A DNA stretch of 64,000 nt from Streptomyces sp. NBC_01446 (GTDB lineage Bacteria; Actinomycetota; Actinomycetes; Streptomycetales; Streptomycetaceae): positions 1,054,001-1,118,000 of the forward strand of contig NZ_JAPEPO010000003.1 in NCBI RefSeq assembly GCF_026340095.1. Reading direction: 5' to 3'. The translations under genes were made by a program, and so were the position numbers. The notes beneath the pieces were generated by a model. It was not told the DNA's origin. It saw nothing but the letters and a program-made list of their open reading frames with translations, and ran no database searches. Shown piece after piece: positions 9,333 to 18,600 of the stretch (the first letter of the stretch is position 1; each line of letters begins with the position of its first letter).

Positions 9333-10232
9333 TCAGTCCTGGTGAACGACGTTCGTGCCGGGTCCGCCGGAGAGAGTGTCCGTGCCGGCTCCCCCGTACA
9401 GCTTGTCGTTGCCGCTGTTCCCATAGATCGTGTCGTCGCCGGCGTCGCCGTACAGAACGTCGTCGCCCTTGCCGCCGTACAGGTAGTCGTTCCCGTCGCC
9501 GCCGCGGATCGTGTCGTTGTCGTCACCGCCGGACAGGCTCTGCCGTTCCGCGCCGCCGTAGATCATGTCGCGGCCTGCACCGCCGTCGACGGCGCTGTCC
9601 TCGCCGCTGGAGTGGATGGTGTCGTTGCCGTTGCCGCCCTGCGCGATGGTGCCCTCGGCGGCATCGATCGTGTCGTTGCCGTCGCCGCCGAGCACCACAG
9701 TGACCGGCCCCACGGAGAGGTTGTCGTCGCCCGCGCCACCGGCGACGCCGTTGCCCTGAACGCCGCCTGTTTCGGTCAGGGTGTCCTTGCCTTCGCCCAT
9801 GTCGATCGACGCGAAGTAGTACGTCTCCTCGGTCCGGTTGTCGTAGGTCAGGGCGTCGTCGCCGTCGCCGAGAGACAACTCAAGGGTGGCGTAGGGGTCT
9901 TGACTGTCCACCGTGGCAACCGTGCACGAGACCTTTGTCCGGTCCGTGCCGCTGGGGTACGTACAGCCGTCGCCCGCGCCGATGGTGACCGCATCGTCGA
10001 TGACGTACGTGATGTCCGTTCCGTTCTTCGACGCTGTGACGGTCACGTCGTTGGTCTGGCCCGGGGCGGCGGTGTAGGCGACCGCACGACCGTTGAGCGC
10101 GGCGGTGGCCGACGACGTCGCGGCACCGGCCGTACCGGCGAGCAGGACGGGCCCGGTGAACCCCGCACCGACAGCCAGCATCACCGCCGACGCGGCGCGC
10201 AGCGTCCGGCGGCTTAAGGGACGAGAGTGCAT
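9333..10232 (-). CDS. Secreted RTX-like calcium-binding repeat protein
   Basis: Exported protein of 299 residues. A signal peptide with an arginine-rich start and AGTAGAATS cleavage region is followed by ~110 residues without clear family. From residue ~140 come about a dozen nonapeptide repeats of the GGxGxDxI type (GGDGNDTI, GGKGDDVL, GNSGNDKL), which fold into a calcium-binding beta-roll. There is no catalytic domain. The start ATG at 10232 has GGAGG seven nt upstream. Similar short RTX proteins are widespread in Streptomyces with no assigned function. A second, shorter relative lies at 58420-58848. Confidence 0.88.
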   Translation of the reverse strand: MHSRPLSRRTLRAASAVMLAVGAGFTGPVLLAGTAGAATSSATAALNGRAVAYTAAPGQTNDVTVTASKNGTDITYVIDDAVTIGAGDGCTYPSGTDRTKVSCTVATVDSQDPYATLELSLGDGDDALTYDNRTEETYYFASIDMGEGKDTLTETGGVQGNGVAGGAGDDNLSVGPVTVVLGGDGNDTIDAAEGTIAQGGNGNDTIHSSGEDSAVDGGAGRDMIYGGAERQSLSGGDDNDTIRGGDGNDYLYGGKGDDVLYGDAGDDTIYGNSGNDKLYGGAGTDTLSGGPGTNVVHQD

Positions 10233-10443
10233 TGCATTGCCTCCATGAGGAGTATGTGCCTCTAACAACTGGAGGTGACTCCCCCGGTATTCGCTTGGTT
10301 GCGTCGCCAGTTGGCGGGAAATACGGCTCACAGGTTCGGCAATGGTGACGGAAACGGCGATGAACTGCGGTTACAAGTAAGAGGATCGGTAATGCGCCAA
10401 TTCTTTCTTCGGTAACGGTCCAACTCGGGTTCACTCATTGGCC

Positions 10444-11769
10444 TCATGGCGTTCCTGAGCCGTCGTTGTTCAGCGCGATCGTCTGCAGTTTCGGACGACG
10501 GTCTCCGTGAGACTCCTCGTTCTGGTGATTGTCGGGGGTGGGCGGCGTGCGGTACGCACGGAGGGAGGCGTTCGTCGCTGCCACCGCGGCGACTGCCAGC
10601 GTGGCGGAGAGGCCGCCGGTGACCAGGGCGAAGGGAGCGGAGGTGGCCGATGCCATCAAACCGCCGCGGAAATTGCCGAGTTCGGGGCCCGCGACGCCGA
10701 TGACGTGCTCCAGCGAGGAAACCCTCCCCCGGTACGCGTCCGGGGTCTCCAGCTGGACCAGCGCACTGCGCGTGACGACGGAGACGGTGTCTGCGGCGCC
10801 GGCCACGGCCAGGCATCCGAGCGCCGGCCACAGCGGCCCGGACAGGCCGAAGCCCGCCAGCGCGACGCCCCAGACGGCGGCCGCGCACAGCTGGACCAGG
10901 CCCCCGCGGCGCCAGCGCGTCACCGTGCCGGAGAGAAGTCCGGCCGTGATCCCGCCGACCGCGACGGCCGAGAGGAACAGACCGAGGGTCTGCGGGTTGC
11001 CACCGAAGCGGATCTCGTTGACCAGCGGGAAGAGCGCGATCGGCATGGCGAGCAGCGTCGCGGACAGGTCGGTGGCCATCGAGCCCCACAGCGTCGGGCG
11101 GCGCAGCACGATCCGCCAACCTCCGCGCTCCAGGCGGCGCCTGGTGAGATTCGCGTCGGTGCCCTCAGGCTTCATGGCCGGGAGACGGATCACCGCGAGC
11201 ACCGAGACCACCGTCGTCACGGCCTGGGCGCCGTATGCTGCAGGGAGGTCCCAGCGGGCGATGATCAGCCCGGCCAGCGCGGGTCCGGCCAGCATCGCCG
11301 CCTGGAACGAGACGTTGGTCAGCGCGAGACCGGCCGCGACTTGGTCGGCCGGAAGCAGCCGGACGGGGAAGGTTCGCCGGGCAGGGGCACCCAGCGCGCC
11401 GCAAGCGGTCCCGGCAGCGACCAGGGCGAGGAGCAGGACCACGTTCCGGTTGCCCGCCACGGCTTGAGCGGACAGCCCTGCGGCGACCAGCAGTTGGCCT
11501 GCCGTAGTGGCCCGCACCAGCGCCCGGCGGTCGACACTGTCGGCCAACGTGCCGCCGAGCAGCCCGAACAGCACCATCGACAGGCCGGTGGCGAGCCCGA
11601 TGGCGCCGGTGCCCACCGTGCTGCCGGTCAGATCCCAGACCTGGGCGAGCACTGCCACCGTCGCTATCTGGCCGCCGAGTTGGGAGGCCGAGGTGCCGAT
11701 CCACAGGTCACGGAACGGCCGGCTGCGACGCAGCGGGCGGGTGTCGAGGAACCGGACACGTCTGTTCAC
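10444..11769 (-). CDS. MFS transporter (MFS_3/EntS-like), co-transcribed with MarR
   Basis: Integral membrane exporter of 441 residues with 10-12 hydrophobic segments and the loop 2-3 motif GGTLADSVDRRAL. The family includes enterobactin-exporter-like and macrolide-efflux-like proteins; the substrate is unknown. The GTG start at 11769 overlaps the stop of the MarR gene by GTGA, so the pair is coupled. Loss of MarR binding in response to a ligand would raise pump expression, a common self-resistance or detoxification arrangement. Confidence 0.88.
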   Translation of the reverse strand: MNRRVRFLDTRPLRRSRPFRDLWIGTSASQLGGQIATVAVLAQVWDLTGSTVGTGAIGLATGLSMVLFGLLGGTLADSVDRRALVRATTAGQLLVAAGLSAQAVAGNRNVVLLLALVAAGTACGALGAPARRTFPVRLLPADQVAAGLALTNVSFQAAMLAGPALAGLIIARWDLPAAYGAQAVTTVVSVLAVIRLPAMKPEGTDANLTRRRLERGGWRIVLRRPTLWGSMATDLSATLLAMPIALFPLVNEIRFGGNPQTLGLFLSAVAVGGITAGLLSGTVTRWRRGGLVQLCAAAVWGVALAGFGLSGPLWPALGCLAVAGAADTVSVVTRSALVQLETPDAYRGRVSSLEHVIGVAGPELGNFRGGLMASATSAPFALVTGGLSATLAVAAVAATNASLRAYRTPPTPDNHQNEESHGDRRPKLQTIALNNDGSGTP

Positions 11770-12254
11770 TGGGGTGGCTCCGTGAGGTGGCGGAGGATCC
11801 GCTCCCGCATCGACCGGTGCTCCAGTGCCCGCCGCACCTCCTCGGCGACAGCCGTCATCGCATACGGGATCTCGCCGTCCAGCTCGGCGACCGTCGCGTG
11901 CGTGGCGCGCCACTCGGCCTCCAGGAACGGCACCAGCGAGCGGCCGCGTTCGGTGAGGTTGATCCGCCGGGTGCGGGCGTCGGGCCCTGGTTCGGAGGTG
12001 ACCAGATCCTCCTTGCGCATGGCGGCGATGGTCTGGCTGATCGCGGAGTGCGAGCGGTTCAGGGACTCCGCGAGTTCACGGATGGTCAGGGGTCCGGTGT
12101 GGGCGAGCCGGATCAGCGGGTACGCGAACCGCGGCCGCACCCCTTTGATGCCACGCTCGACGTAGACCTGCTCGATCTCGGCGTCCATGGCGGCCAGCAG
12201 CTGGTGCAGCGACTGCCAGGGATCGGGCACCACGGTGGGATCAGTAGATGTCAC
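11766..12254 (-). CDS. MarR family transcriptional regulator
   Basis: Winged-helix repressor of 162 residues. The recognition region is LTIRELAESLNRSHSAISQTIAAMRKEDLV (residues ~56-85) followed by the wing DARTRRINLTERG. It is first in a two-gene operon with an MFS pump. The GTG start at 12254 has no Shine-Dalgarno. A TATATT -10 lies 6 nt upstream, so the transcript is probably leaderless, and two ACAGCGCT sites flank that -10, which suggests autoregulation. Confidence 0.88.
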   Translation of the reverse strand: MTSTDPTVVPDPWQSLHQLLAAMDAEIEQVYVERGIKGVRPRFAYPLIRLAHTGPLTIRELAESLNRSHSAISQTIAAMRKEDLVTSEPGPDARTRRINLTERGRSLVPFLEAEWRATHATVAELDGEIPYAMTAVAEEVRRALEHRSMRERILRHLTEPPQ

Positions 12255-12274
12255 AGCGCTAATATAACAGCGCT
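12253..12274 (-). promoter_or_regulatory. MarR operator/promoter
   Basis: Two copies of ACAGCGCT (12253-12260 and 12267-12274), each containing the palindrome AGCGCT, are spaced 14 bp apart and bracket the minus-strand -10 TATATT (12266-12261). The first copy overlaps the GTG start. Binding would block both promoter opening and translation start. The -35 is poor. Confidence 0.5.
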
Positions 12275-12311
12275 GCGATAAATGGACCTACGCGTCTGCT
12301 TCCCAGCCGAG

Positions 12312-12410
12312 CTGGCCGAACCGGCCGAACTGGCCGAACTGGCCGAACTGGCCGAACTGGCCGAACTGGCCGAACTGGCCGAACTGGCCGAACTGGCCGA
12401 ACTGGCCGAC
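12312..12410. repeat. 9-bp minisatellite, 11 units of CTGGCCGAA
   Basis: Eleven head-to-tail 9-bp units fill 99 bp, nine of them exactly CTGGCCGAA; unit 2 has CCG for CTG and the last ends GAC. The array lies in the 324-bp gap between the divergent marR and arsR genes. A weak open frame on the plus strand (12282-12557) would read it as an Ala-Glu-Leu repeat, and the other strand as Ser-Ala repeats. I do not call either a gene. Confidence 0.9.
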
Positions 12411-12542
12411 CGTACTGATGCCCCCATGGCATGCACGACCTCAGAAGCCACCCCGGTCACGCCTCCGATCCGGACGGCCTCCAGGGGACTCAGGGCCGCC
12501 GCCGCCCGGCGGGCCGACTCAGGACACACGGAGCGGCTCGAC

Positions 12543-12572
12543 TTGATAGGCAAGTGAAGAGTTGCCTATCAT
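12543..12572 (+). promoter_or_regulatory. ArsR promoter with embedded inverted-repeat operator
   Basis: TTGATA (12543-12548), an 18-nt spacer and TATCAT (12567-12572) form a good promoter. Its predicted start is the A of the ATG at 12579, making the mRNA leaderless. A perfect inverted repeat GATAGGCAA (12545-12553) / TTGCCTATC (12562-12570) spans both elements, the position expected for an autoregulatory ArsR site. Confidence 0.65.
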
Positions 12573-12578
12573 CTGGCC

Positions 12579-12881
12579 ATGGCCGACGATCTTTTCAAAG
12601 CCTTGGCCGACCCCACCCGCCGCACCATCCTCGACGAGCTCTCGGAGAAGTCCGGACAGACACTGTTCGAGATCTGCAAGCGACTGAGCATGAAGCATCA
12701 GCTCGGTATCTCACGCCAGGGCGTCTCCCAGCACCTCGCCGTACTGGAGGCCGCCGGGCTCGTCGAGACCAGGCGGGAGGGCCGCTACAAATTCCACGAC
12801 CTCAACACGGCGCCGTTGCGCCGCATCGCCGAGCGATGGCCCGTGCCCGACACATCCGGACCGGAGGAGAGCACCTCATGA
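12579..12881 (+). CDS. ArsR/SmtB family transcriptional regulator
   Basis: Winged-helix repressor of 100 residues: FKALADPTRRTILDEL at the N-terminus, recognition helix GISRQGVSQHLAVLEAAGLV and wing TRREGRYKFHDL. No metal-binding CVC motif is present, so it belongs to the non-metal-sensing group often paired with VOC or SRPBCC genes. Its stop overlaps the start of the VOC gene by ATGA. It appears to be leaderless and self-controlled through the inverted repeat over its promoter. Confidence 0.9.
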   Translation: MADDLFKALADPTRRTILDELSEKSGQTLFEICKRLSMKHQLGISRQGVSQHLAVLEAAGLVETRREGRYKFHDLNTAPLRRIAERWPVPDTSGPEESTS

Positions 12882-13270
12882 AGATCCACCTGACCAGCGT
12901 CTTCGTCGACGACCAGGCCAAGGCCGAGCGCTTCTACACCGAGATCCTCGGCTTCGTGAAGAAGCACGACGTCCCGATCGGCGAGAAGAACCGCTGGCTG
13001 ACCGTCGTCTCGCCCGACGAGCCGGGCGGCACCGAACTCCTCCTGGAGCCGGCAGGTCACCCGGCCGTCAAGCCCTACCGCGACACTCTCGTCGCGGACG
13101 GCATCCCTCTCGCCCAGTTCGCCGTCGACGACGTCAAGGCGGAGTACGAGCGCCTGCGCGCCCTCGGCGTGGTCTTCACCCAGGAACCCGTGGAGATGGG
13201 CCCCGTCACCACCGCCGTCTTCGACGACACGTGCGGCAACCTGATCCAGATCGCGACGAAGCCGGAGTAG
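12878..13270 (+). CDS. VOC family (glyoxalase/dioxygenase-fold) protein
   Basis: Cytoplasmic protein of 130 residues with the paired beta-alpha-beta-beta-beta modules of the vicinal-oxygen-chelate superfamily, ending FDDTCGNLIQIATKP. It starts inside the arsR stop (ATGA), so it is the controlled partner in that operon. Family members include glyoxalases, bleomycin-type binding proteins and dioxygenases; the reaction here cannot be named. Confidence 0.88.
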   Translation: MKIHLTSVFVDDQAKAERFYTEILGFVKKHDVPIGEKNRWLTVVSPDEPGGTELLLEPAGHPAVKPYRDTLVADGIPLAQFAVDDVKAEYERLRALGVVFTQEPVEMGPVTTAVFDDTCGNLIQIATKPE

Positions 13271-13303
13271 GCGACCGACCACGTGGGAGGCCGGTGGCCG
13301 GGA

Positions 13304-13867
13304 CTACGCTTCGTCGGGTTTCACGGCCGATGCGGGGAACTCGGCAAGCAGGCCAAGGACCTTGCCGAGCTGCTCCCGCGCCGTCGGATCGGTGATCACT
13401 CCGTCCGTACCGATCATCCGGCGCTCCACCGGAATCCTCGTGCAGGCAGACTCCACGATGTCGGCGCCCGTGTAGCCGAGTACGGTGCGCAGGGTCGCCG
13501 CGGCGCCCTCGCCCCGGCCCGGGGCAGCGGCGTTCACGAAGGCCACGGGCTTGTCGCAGATCTCGGTGCCGCCGACCGTCCAGTCCAGCAGGTTCTTGAA
13601 CGAACCCGGCACGGAGCCCGCGTACTCCGGCGTACAGATCAGGATCGCGGTCGCCTCCGCGATCGCCGCGCGCAACGCGACCACGGGGACCGGCAACGGA
13701 TCGGCGTCATCGTCGGGGTTGAAATGCGGAAGCGCAGCCAGCCCGTCGTACATGACCGTGCGCACCTGAGGCGAGGCCAGGGCGTGCGCGGTGCGGAGCA
13801 CGGCCTCGTTGGAGGAACCGGTGCGCAGGCTTCCGGACAGCAGCAGGATCGAAGACGGCGTAGACAT
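13304..13867 (-). CDS. NADPH-dependent FMN reductase (flavodoxin fold)
   Basis: Flavoprotein of 187 residues. The FMN phosphate loop is near SGSLRTGSSNEAVLR, and the second flavin contact is TPEYAGSVPGSFKNLLDW, the signature of the NADPH-dependent FMN reductase family (chromate/quinone reductase-like). It probably reduces quinones or other small acceptors in the cytoplasm. It converges with the arsR-VOC operon. Confidence 0.9.
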   Translation of the reverse strand: MSTPSSILLLSGSLRTGSSNEAVLRTAHALASPQVRTVMYDGLAALPHFNPDDDADPLPVPVVALRAAIAEATAILICTPEYAGSVPGSFKNLLDWTVGGTEICDKPVAFVNAAAPGRGEGAAATLRTVLGYTGADIVESACTRIPVERRMIGTDGVITDPTAREQLGKVLGLLAEFPASAVKPDEA

Positions 13868-14183
13868 CCGCTCAACCTATCGGGCCGTTCACCGGTTCCG
13901 GCCGCTGCTCCCGTACTGAGCGCATTCGGGGCCAACTCCCCTATGTCCGCTTTAGTTGTCTGTGGCGGCAAGTGTCGCCGCTCCTCGGGCAGCGGCGAAC
14001 TCTCGCCATCCCCGCCGCCACCCGGCACACAACACCGGTCACCCGCCCTCCTGCAAGGTCGCGGGACCCGCCGTCCAGGCGTAGGCGTCCCGACCCAGGC
14101 GTACAACACGGCTTGCCCCCTCGCCGACCCTCCCACTACGTTCGACCATCAGCCGTCTCACCCCTTGCATGGAGACCTCGCCC
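13868..14183. other. Intergenic region without a recognisable gene
   Basis: This 316-bp gap separates the divergent FMN reductase and HAD genes and should hold both promoters. A TAGGTT element lies 6 nt before the FMN reductase ATG. I see no protein with coding-like third-position bias and no structured RNA. Confidence 0.5.
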
Positions 14184-14903
14184 ATGTCGCAGCTGGAGAT
14201 CGATGCCGTCGTCTTCGACGTACTCGGCACCCTCGTCGACGAACCCGCCGGTATCCGCGACGGCATTCGCGAACTCGACCCGTCGCTCGACAACCCCAGT
14301 GTCGAACGGCTTTTGTCGCTGTGGCAGCAGCACATCGAGTGCGAGCAGCGTCGCATCCTCGACGGCGGCCGGCCCTACCTCACCAGTGACGCACTCGACC
14401 AGGAAGCCGCCCGGCTCGTCGCCGACGCCGCCGGAGTCGGCGACCTGGCCGCCGTAGCGGCGCTTGCCCGGTCAGGTCGCCGGCTCCCGCCGTGGCCCGA
14501 CACCGTGACCGGCCTCGCCCGACTCGCTCAAAGGCACCCGCTGATCGGACTCTCCAACGCGAGCCGGACGGCGCTGCTGGAAGTCAACGCCCACGCCGGC
14601 CTGCGCTGGCACCAGGCTTTGTCCGCCGAGGACTCCCGGACCTACAAGCCGGACCCTGCGGTCTACCAGTTGGCCGTCACGGTCTCCGGACGACCGCCCG
14701 AGCGGCTGCTGATGGTCGCCACCCACGCCTGGGACCTGCGTGCGGCCCAGACCCTCGGCCTGCGCACCGCCTACGTCGCCCGCCCCGTCGGCGACCCGCC
14801 AACCTCCACGGACCAATTCGACCTGTACGCCGACGGCTTGGACGACCTGGCCGACCAACTCGACAAGGCTGTCCCAGCCCGCCCCGGTCGGCCCCAGCCA
14901 TAG
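14184..14903 (+). CDS. HAD-superfamily hydrolase, haloacid dehalogenase type II-like
   Basis: Soluble hydrolase of 239 residues. Motif I is FDVLGTLVD with the nucleophilic Asp, motif II is LSNASR, motif III is the Lys in TYKPDP, and VATHAWDLRAAQTLGLRTAY is the motif typical of L-2-haloacid dehalogenases. I prefer ATG 14184, which has GGAG nine nt upstream, over the ATG five codons earlier, which has none. Substrate remains uncertain because HAD sub-families overlap. Confidence 0.88.
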   Translation: MSQLEIDAVVFDVLGTLVDEPAGIRDGIRELDPSLDNPSVERLLSLWQQHIECEQRRILDGGRPYLTSDALDQEAARLVADAAGVGDLAAVAALARSGRRLPPWPDTVTGLARLAQRHPLIGLSNASRTALLEVNAHAGLRWHQALSAEDSRTYKPDPAVYQLAVTVSGRPPERLLMVATHAWDLRAAQTLGLRTAYVARPVGDPPTSTDQFDLYADGLDDLADQLDKAVPARPGRPQP

Positions 14904-14931
14904 GATTTGGCCAACCGGCGCTGCCCGGCCG

Positions 14932-15081
14932 TCACATGACGCTCGTACGAGGGCTCACGATCGAGTCCGGGTCCCCCGACGTCCATACCGTGTCGCAGGA
15001 AGTGCAGGCGAATCTGTTGGACAGGCCGTCGGTGTGGCAGCCGCAGCTGGGGCACTGTTCCGTCGTGAAGTAGGCGTTCAC
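14932..15081 (-). CDS. Small zinc-ribbon protein (49 aa)
   Basis: A 49-residue peptide with CPSC and CTSC, 15 residues apart, typical of a treble-clef or zinc-ribbon metal site. From the GTG at 15081 the codons have strongly GC-rich third positions, while the in-frame extension to an ATG at 15189 does not, so I choose the GTG. No Shine-Dalgarno is seen; a TACCCT element lies 8 nt upstream. It follows the trypco operon on the same strand, beyond a hairpin. Function unknown. Confidence 0.5.
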   Translation of the reverse strand: MNAYFTTEQCPSCGCHTDGLSNRFACTSCDTVWTSGDPDSIVSPRTSVM

Positions 15082-15143
15082 GACATACGAGGGTAGTCGC
15101 GAAAGCCCTTGATGCTGCCGGCAGTTCCTGCGTGTCATGGGGG

Positions 15144-15181
15144 CCGAGAACTCCGTTGCCGGGCGGATGAGAGGTTCTCGG
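15144..15181 (-). terminator. Hairpin after the trypco/DUF4913 operon
   Basis: Eight-bp perfect arms CCGAGAAC and GTTCTCGG (15144-15151 and 15174-15181) begin 22 nt after the DUF4913 stop on the minus strand. This is likely the transcription end of the three-gene operon. Confidence 0.5.
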
Positions 15182-15202
15182 CGGGACACATGACGGGCCC
15201 GG

Positions 15203-15658
15203 TCAGTCCAGGGAGAACGGGTCCTTCGTCAGCGGCGTCGTGTGTTGATCGAACAGTCCGTCCGGCACCGCTTCGATCGGCAGGGGCTCGTGCATCAGGT
15301 GGCCTTCAGCGCACCCGGCGAACGGTCCCGTGACCGGGTCCAGCAGCGCGCTCAGATGCGGGTCGACATGGTGAAGCCACCAGTTCGACATTCCCAGCGC
15401 GCCGTCCCAGCGCAACGTCTCCCAGGCGCGCCAGATGGAGTCCAGCCGGGAGAGCGCCTGAGCGTGGGCGAACCAGCGCGGGCACCATACCCGCCCGGAT
15501 TCAGGCGTGGGCCGGGGGACGAAATAGACGAACCGGTCGGCGACGAACTCGGCCACGTTCGGGTAGTACAGCTCTGCCGGTCGGGTGGCGCTCTCCTCGT
15601 CCCACCGGATGTCCTCGAGCGACTCGTCCCTCTCCCCGTCGGGCAGTGGTGATGTCAC
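15203..15658 (-). CDS. DUF4913 domain protein, third gene of the trypco operon
   Basis: Protein of 151 residues matching DUF4913: LYYPNVAEFVADRF, WCPRWFAHAQALSRLDSIWRAWE, GMSNWWLHHVDPHLSALLDPVTGPF. The family is common on actinobacterial plasmids and integrative elements and has no known activity. The GTG start at 15658 lies 4 nt after the stop of the STAND gene and has AAGGAG upstream. That spacing makes co-translation with the conflict-system genes likely. Confidence 0.85.
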   Translation of the reverse strand: MTSPLPDGERDESLEDIRWDEESATRPAELYYPNVAEFVADRFVYFVPRPTPESGRVWCPRWFAHAQALSRLDSIWRAWETLRWDGALGMSNWWLHHVDPHLSALLDPVTGPFAGCAEGHLMHEPLPIEAVPDGLFDQHTTPLTKDPFSLD

Positions 15659-15662
15659 GGCG

Positions 15663-18600
15663 TCATGCTCCTTTTCGCAGCTGTACGTCGATTGCCCCGG
15701 CATGGCGGCCAAGGCGTTCCAGGACTCTGGTGAGCGTGTTGAGGGCCCATGTCAGGTCGGCCTGGTGCGTCCTCGGGTCCTGGTCCACGAGGCGGCGGTA
15801 GATGCGAATGGCCCGCCGTGCCGGTCGCTCCGCACGGGCGGCCCGGCGCCAGTCGCGGCGACCGCACAGGCTCAGCGCTCTGGCCAGTCGGCACAGGAGC
15901 AGCGCGCGCTCGGCCGGCGGTTCGCCAGGGCGGTCGACCAGCGTCAGGCAGGCCTGCTCCGCCTGTAGTGCGGTGTGCCATGCCTCGGCCTCGTTCCCCG
16001 TCGACGCCCGCCCCTCGGCCAGCCGTAGGAGCGCGAAGCACAGCGGGCGCTCGTGGCGGGCCCGGTTCGTGACGGACAGGCGGCTGCGAAGGCTCACCTC
16101 GTGCTCCGCGATACGGACGGCTTCGTGGAAGGAGCTCGTCATCAGCAGGGCGCGGGCCAGCTGAGCGCAGGTGCCGGCCAGGTCCTCCTCATGTCTCGCG
16201 TCACGGGCCGACAGGCCTGCGCGCAGCTCGTACGCCTCCCGCAGCGACGTAACCGCGCGGTCGGCCGTGGCCCAGGACGTGGCGTAGCTCGTGCCGAGGT
16301 CATGCAGACACCACGCCAGCCCCTCGCGGCCCTCGTCGGTGACGCGGGACAGCCGGCGGTAGAGGGGTTGCGCCTGGCGCAGCAAGATGCGCTCCGCGAC
16401 CGGACGGTCGTACTTGCGGTACAGGTCGGAGAGGTCGTGGAGAGCGGTGGCATACCCCTCCGTGTACAGGCTGGGGGCGTACTCCCTGAGGCGGTGTCGG
16501 ACGGCGAGGGCCTGGTTCAGGGCGGTGAGCGCGTCCGCCGAGCGGCCCAGGGCATCGTAGGAGTGGGCGAGTTTGAGGGCTGTCCCGGACTGATTCTTCA
16601 AGTCGCTTGCACTGAGCGGGAGTTCGGTGCGCTCGTAGGTCGCCAGCGCCTCCTCGAAACCCTCCACCGCCGCCCGGTGGTCGCCCGCGCTCGCGTGGTA
16701 GGTCGCGAGCGCGCTCACCGACTGGGCCAGAGTGGGAACTGGTGTCCCGTACGGTTGACGCATCAGGGCCCGGCGATGCTCGACGGCCTCTGCGATGGAC
16801 TCCCGCGCCGCCGCGGCGTCCCCCGCGTCGAACTGCTCCCAGGCCAAGTTGTGCAGCATCTGCGCCAGAGTGGAGCGGTGGACGCCGGGAAGATCCCCGG
16901 CCAGCGGGCGCAGGAGTTCGATCGCTTCCCGTACCAGCGCCATGGCCTCGCCGGGTGGCCGTGTGGCGTTGCTGTAGTCGACCGCCAGGCCCATCAGCGC
17001 GCTCGCGAGGTCGGCGGCGTAGGCGTCGGGGTTCTCCCTGGCCAACCGGCGCGCGGTCTCGGCCGCCTCCTCGCTCAGCGACAGCGCCTCCGAATGCCGT
17101 TGGAGGCGCCACAGGTTCGCCCCACGCTCCGCCAGCGCCTTGGTGAGCAGGAGGGGATCCAGATCGGGGTGCCGGGCCGCCAGAGTGCGGGCGCGTCGGA
17201 CGGCCTCGTCCGTGTGGTCGTCGGACCTGGCGATCTGGTCGAAGGGAATCGCGCTCGGGTCGAGCCGCCAGACCACCTGTGACTGATTGATCAGCGCCCG
17301 GACCAGGCCGCGCTCGCGTTTCTCCCCGTCCTCGCCGCCCTGTGCCGCGAGCGTGCGGAAGAGGCCCAGCGCCTGGTCGCCGGCGTCGTGAGCCTCCATC
17401 AGGTGCCTGGTCATGCGCCGGGCTTGCGAGAGCGCCAGCAGCGAGTCGGCCCATTCCGTGCGGTGCGTGCTCGTCCCGTCGTCCACCTGCGTCCTGCGGA
17501 GCGCGGCCGCGTCTCCGGCCGCCACCCGGGCTTCCTCCCAGTCGCCGACCGCCATGTGCCGCTCCGCCAGGTTGTGCAGCGCCCACGCGCGGTCGCGCAG
17601 CGCCTGTGGGCTGTCGCCCGTGGTGCGGCACAGGCGGCTCAGTTCGCGGGCGACGTCGAGGGCGTACTCACGCAGCACATGGGACTGTTCCGGCAGCGCG
17701 TCGGAGTGCGCGCGCAGGGCGGTGGCTGTCAGCGGTTCGTCGGCGGTCAGCCTGCCGGTGCTGTGTGGCTCGCCGGCGGGAGCCGGGCGCACCGTCTCGC
17801 GGAGCCGGTCGATGACGATGCGGGCCTCGCGCGTGCGGCCCTCGTTGGCGTGGGCCACGGCGGATCGGGCCAGAACGGTGAGGGCCTGCACCTGTTGATG
17901 GTCCGGGGCTCCGGCGAGCAGCCTGCCGAGCAGCCCCGCATCGTCGATGACCTGCTCGGAGGCCTGGTACTCCGCCAGCCGGTCCGGTTCGAGCCGACCC
18001 CAGTAGCGGCCTTCGGGCGGCGGATACAGGTCGCGCAGCCAGGCGGCGATGTCCGCGGTGAGCCACGCCGGTTCGTCGGGCAGCAGCCGGGCGATGGTGG
18101 CACGGGCTTCACGCTCGTCCTGCGCGGGACACAGCACGGCCGCCGCCACGGCCCGCGCCTGCAGCCTCTGCGCCCGCCTGCCCATGCCCCACTCCTCGGC
18201 GGAATCCTGCCAGTACTTCTGCTCGTGCCACAGGAGTTGGGACTCCAGCGCGTCCCCGGCCGGCTGGGGGACCCGTACGTGGCGCAGCAGCGCGGCGAGG
18301 GCCGCCATCTGAACGGTCAGCGCCGTCTCGGCCCGCAGGCCCGCACCTCGGACCGCTGCCGGGAGGGCGTCAGGGAGCCGGGCCCAGTCGACGTCCGTCT
18401 CACCGGTCACCTCGGCCAGGCGACTCGACAGGTCGCGGGCCGCCCTCAAAAACGCATGCTCCCGGTCCGCGGCACCGGTGCTGAGCGCGTGCAGCCGGGT
18501 CTCGGGGAGGGCGCCGGTCGCCCTGGTCCGCCAGGATCCGAGGGAGCGGGCGAGCAGCAGAAGGCGTACCGGATGTCTGGCCTCCTCGGTCTGCTCCCGC

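Noticed and set aside
12282..12557. Possible Ala-Glu-Leu repeat peptide
   Set aside because: No ribosome site, half the frame is the minisatellite, and the 3' part overlaps the arsR promoter. Kept only as a repeat and a finding.
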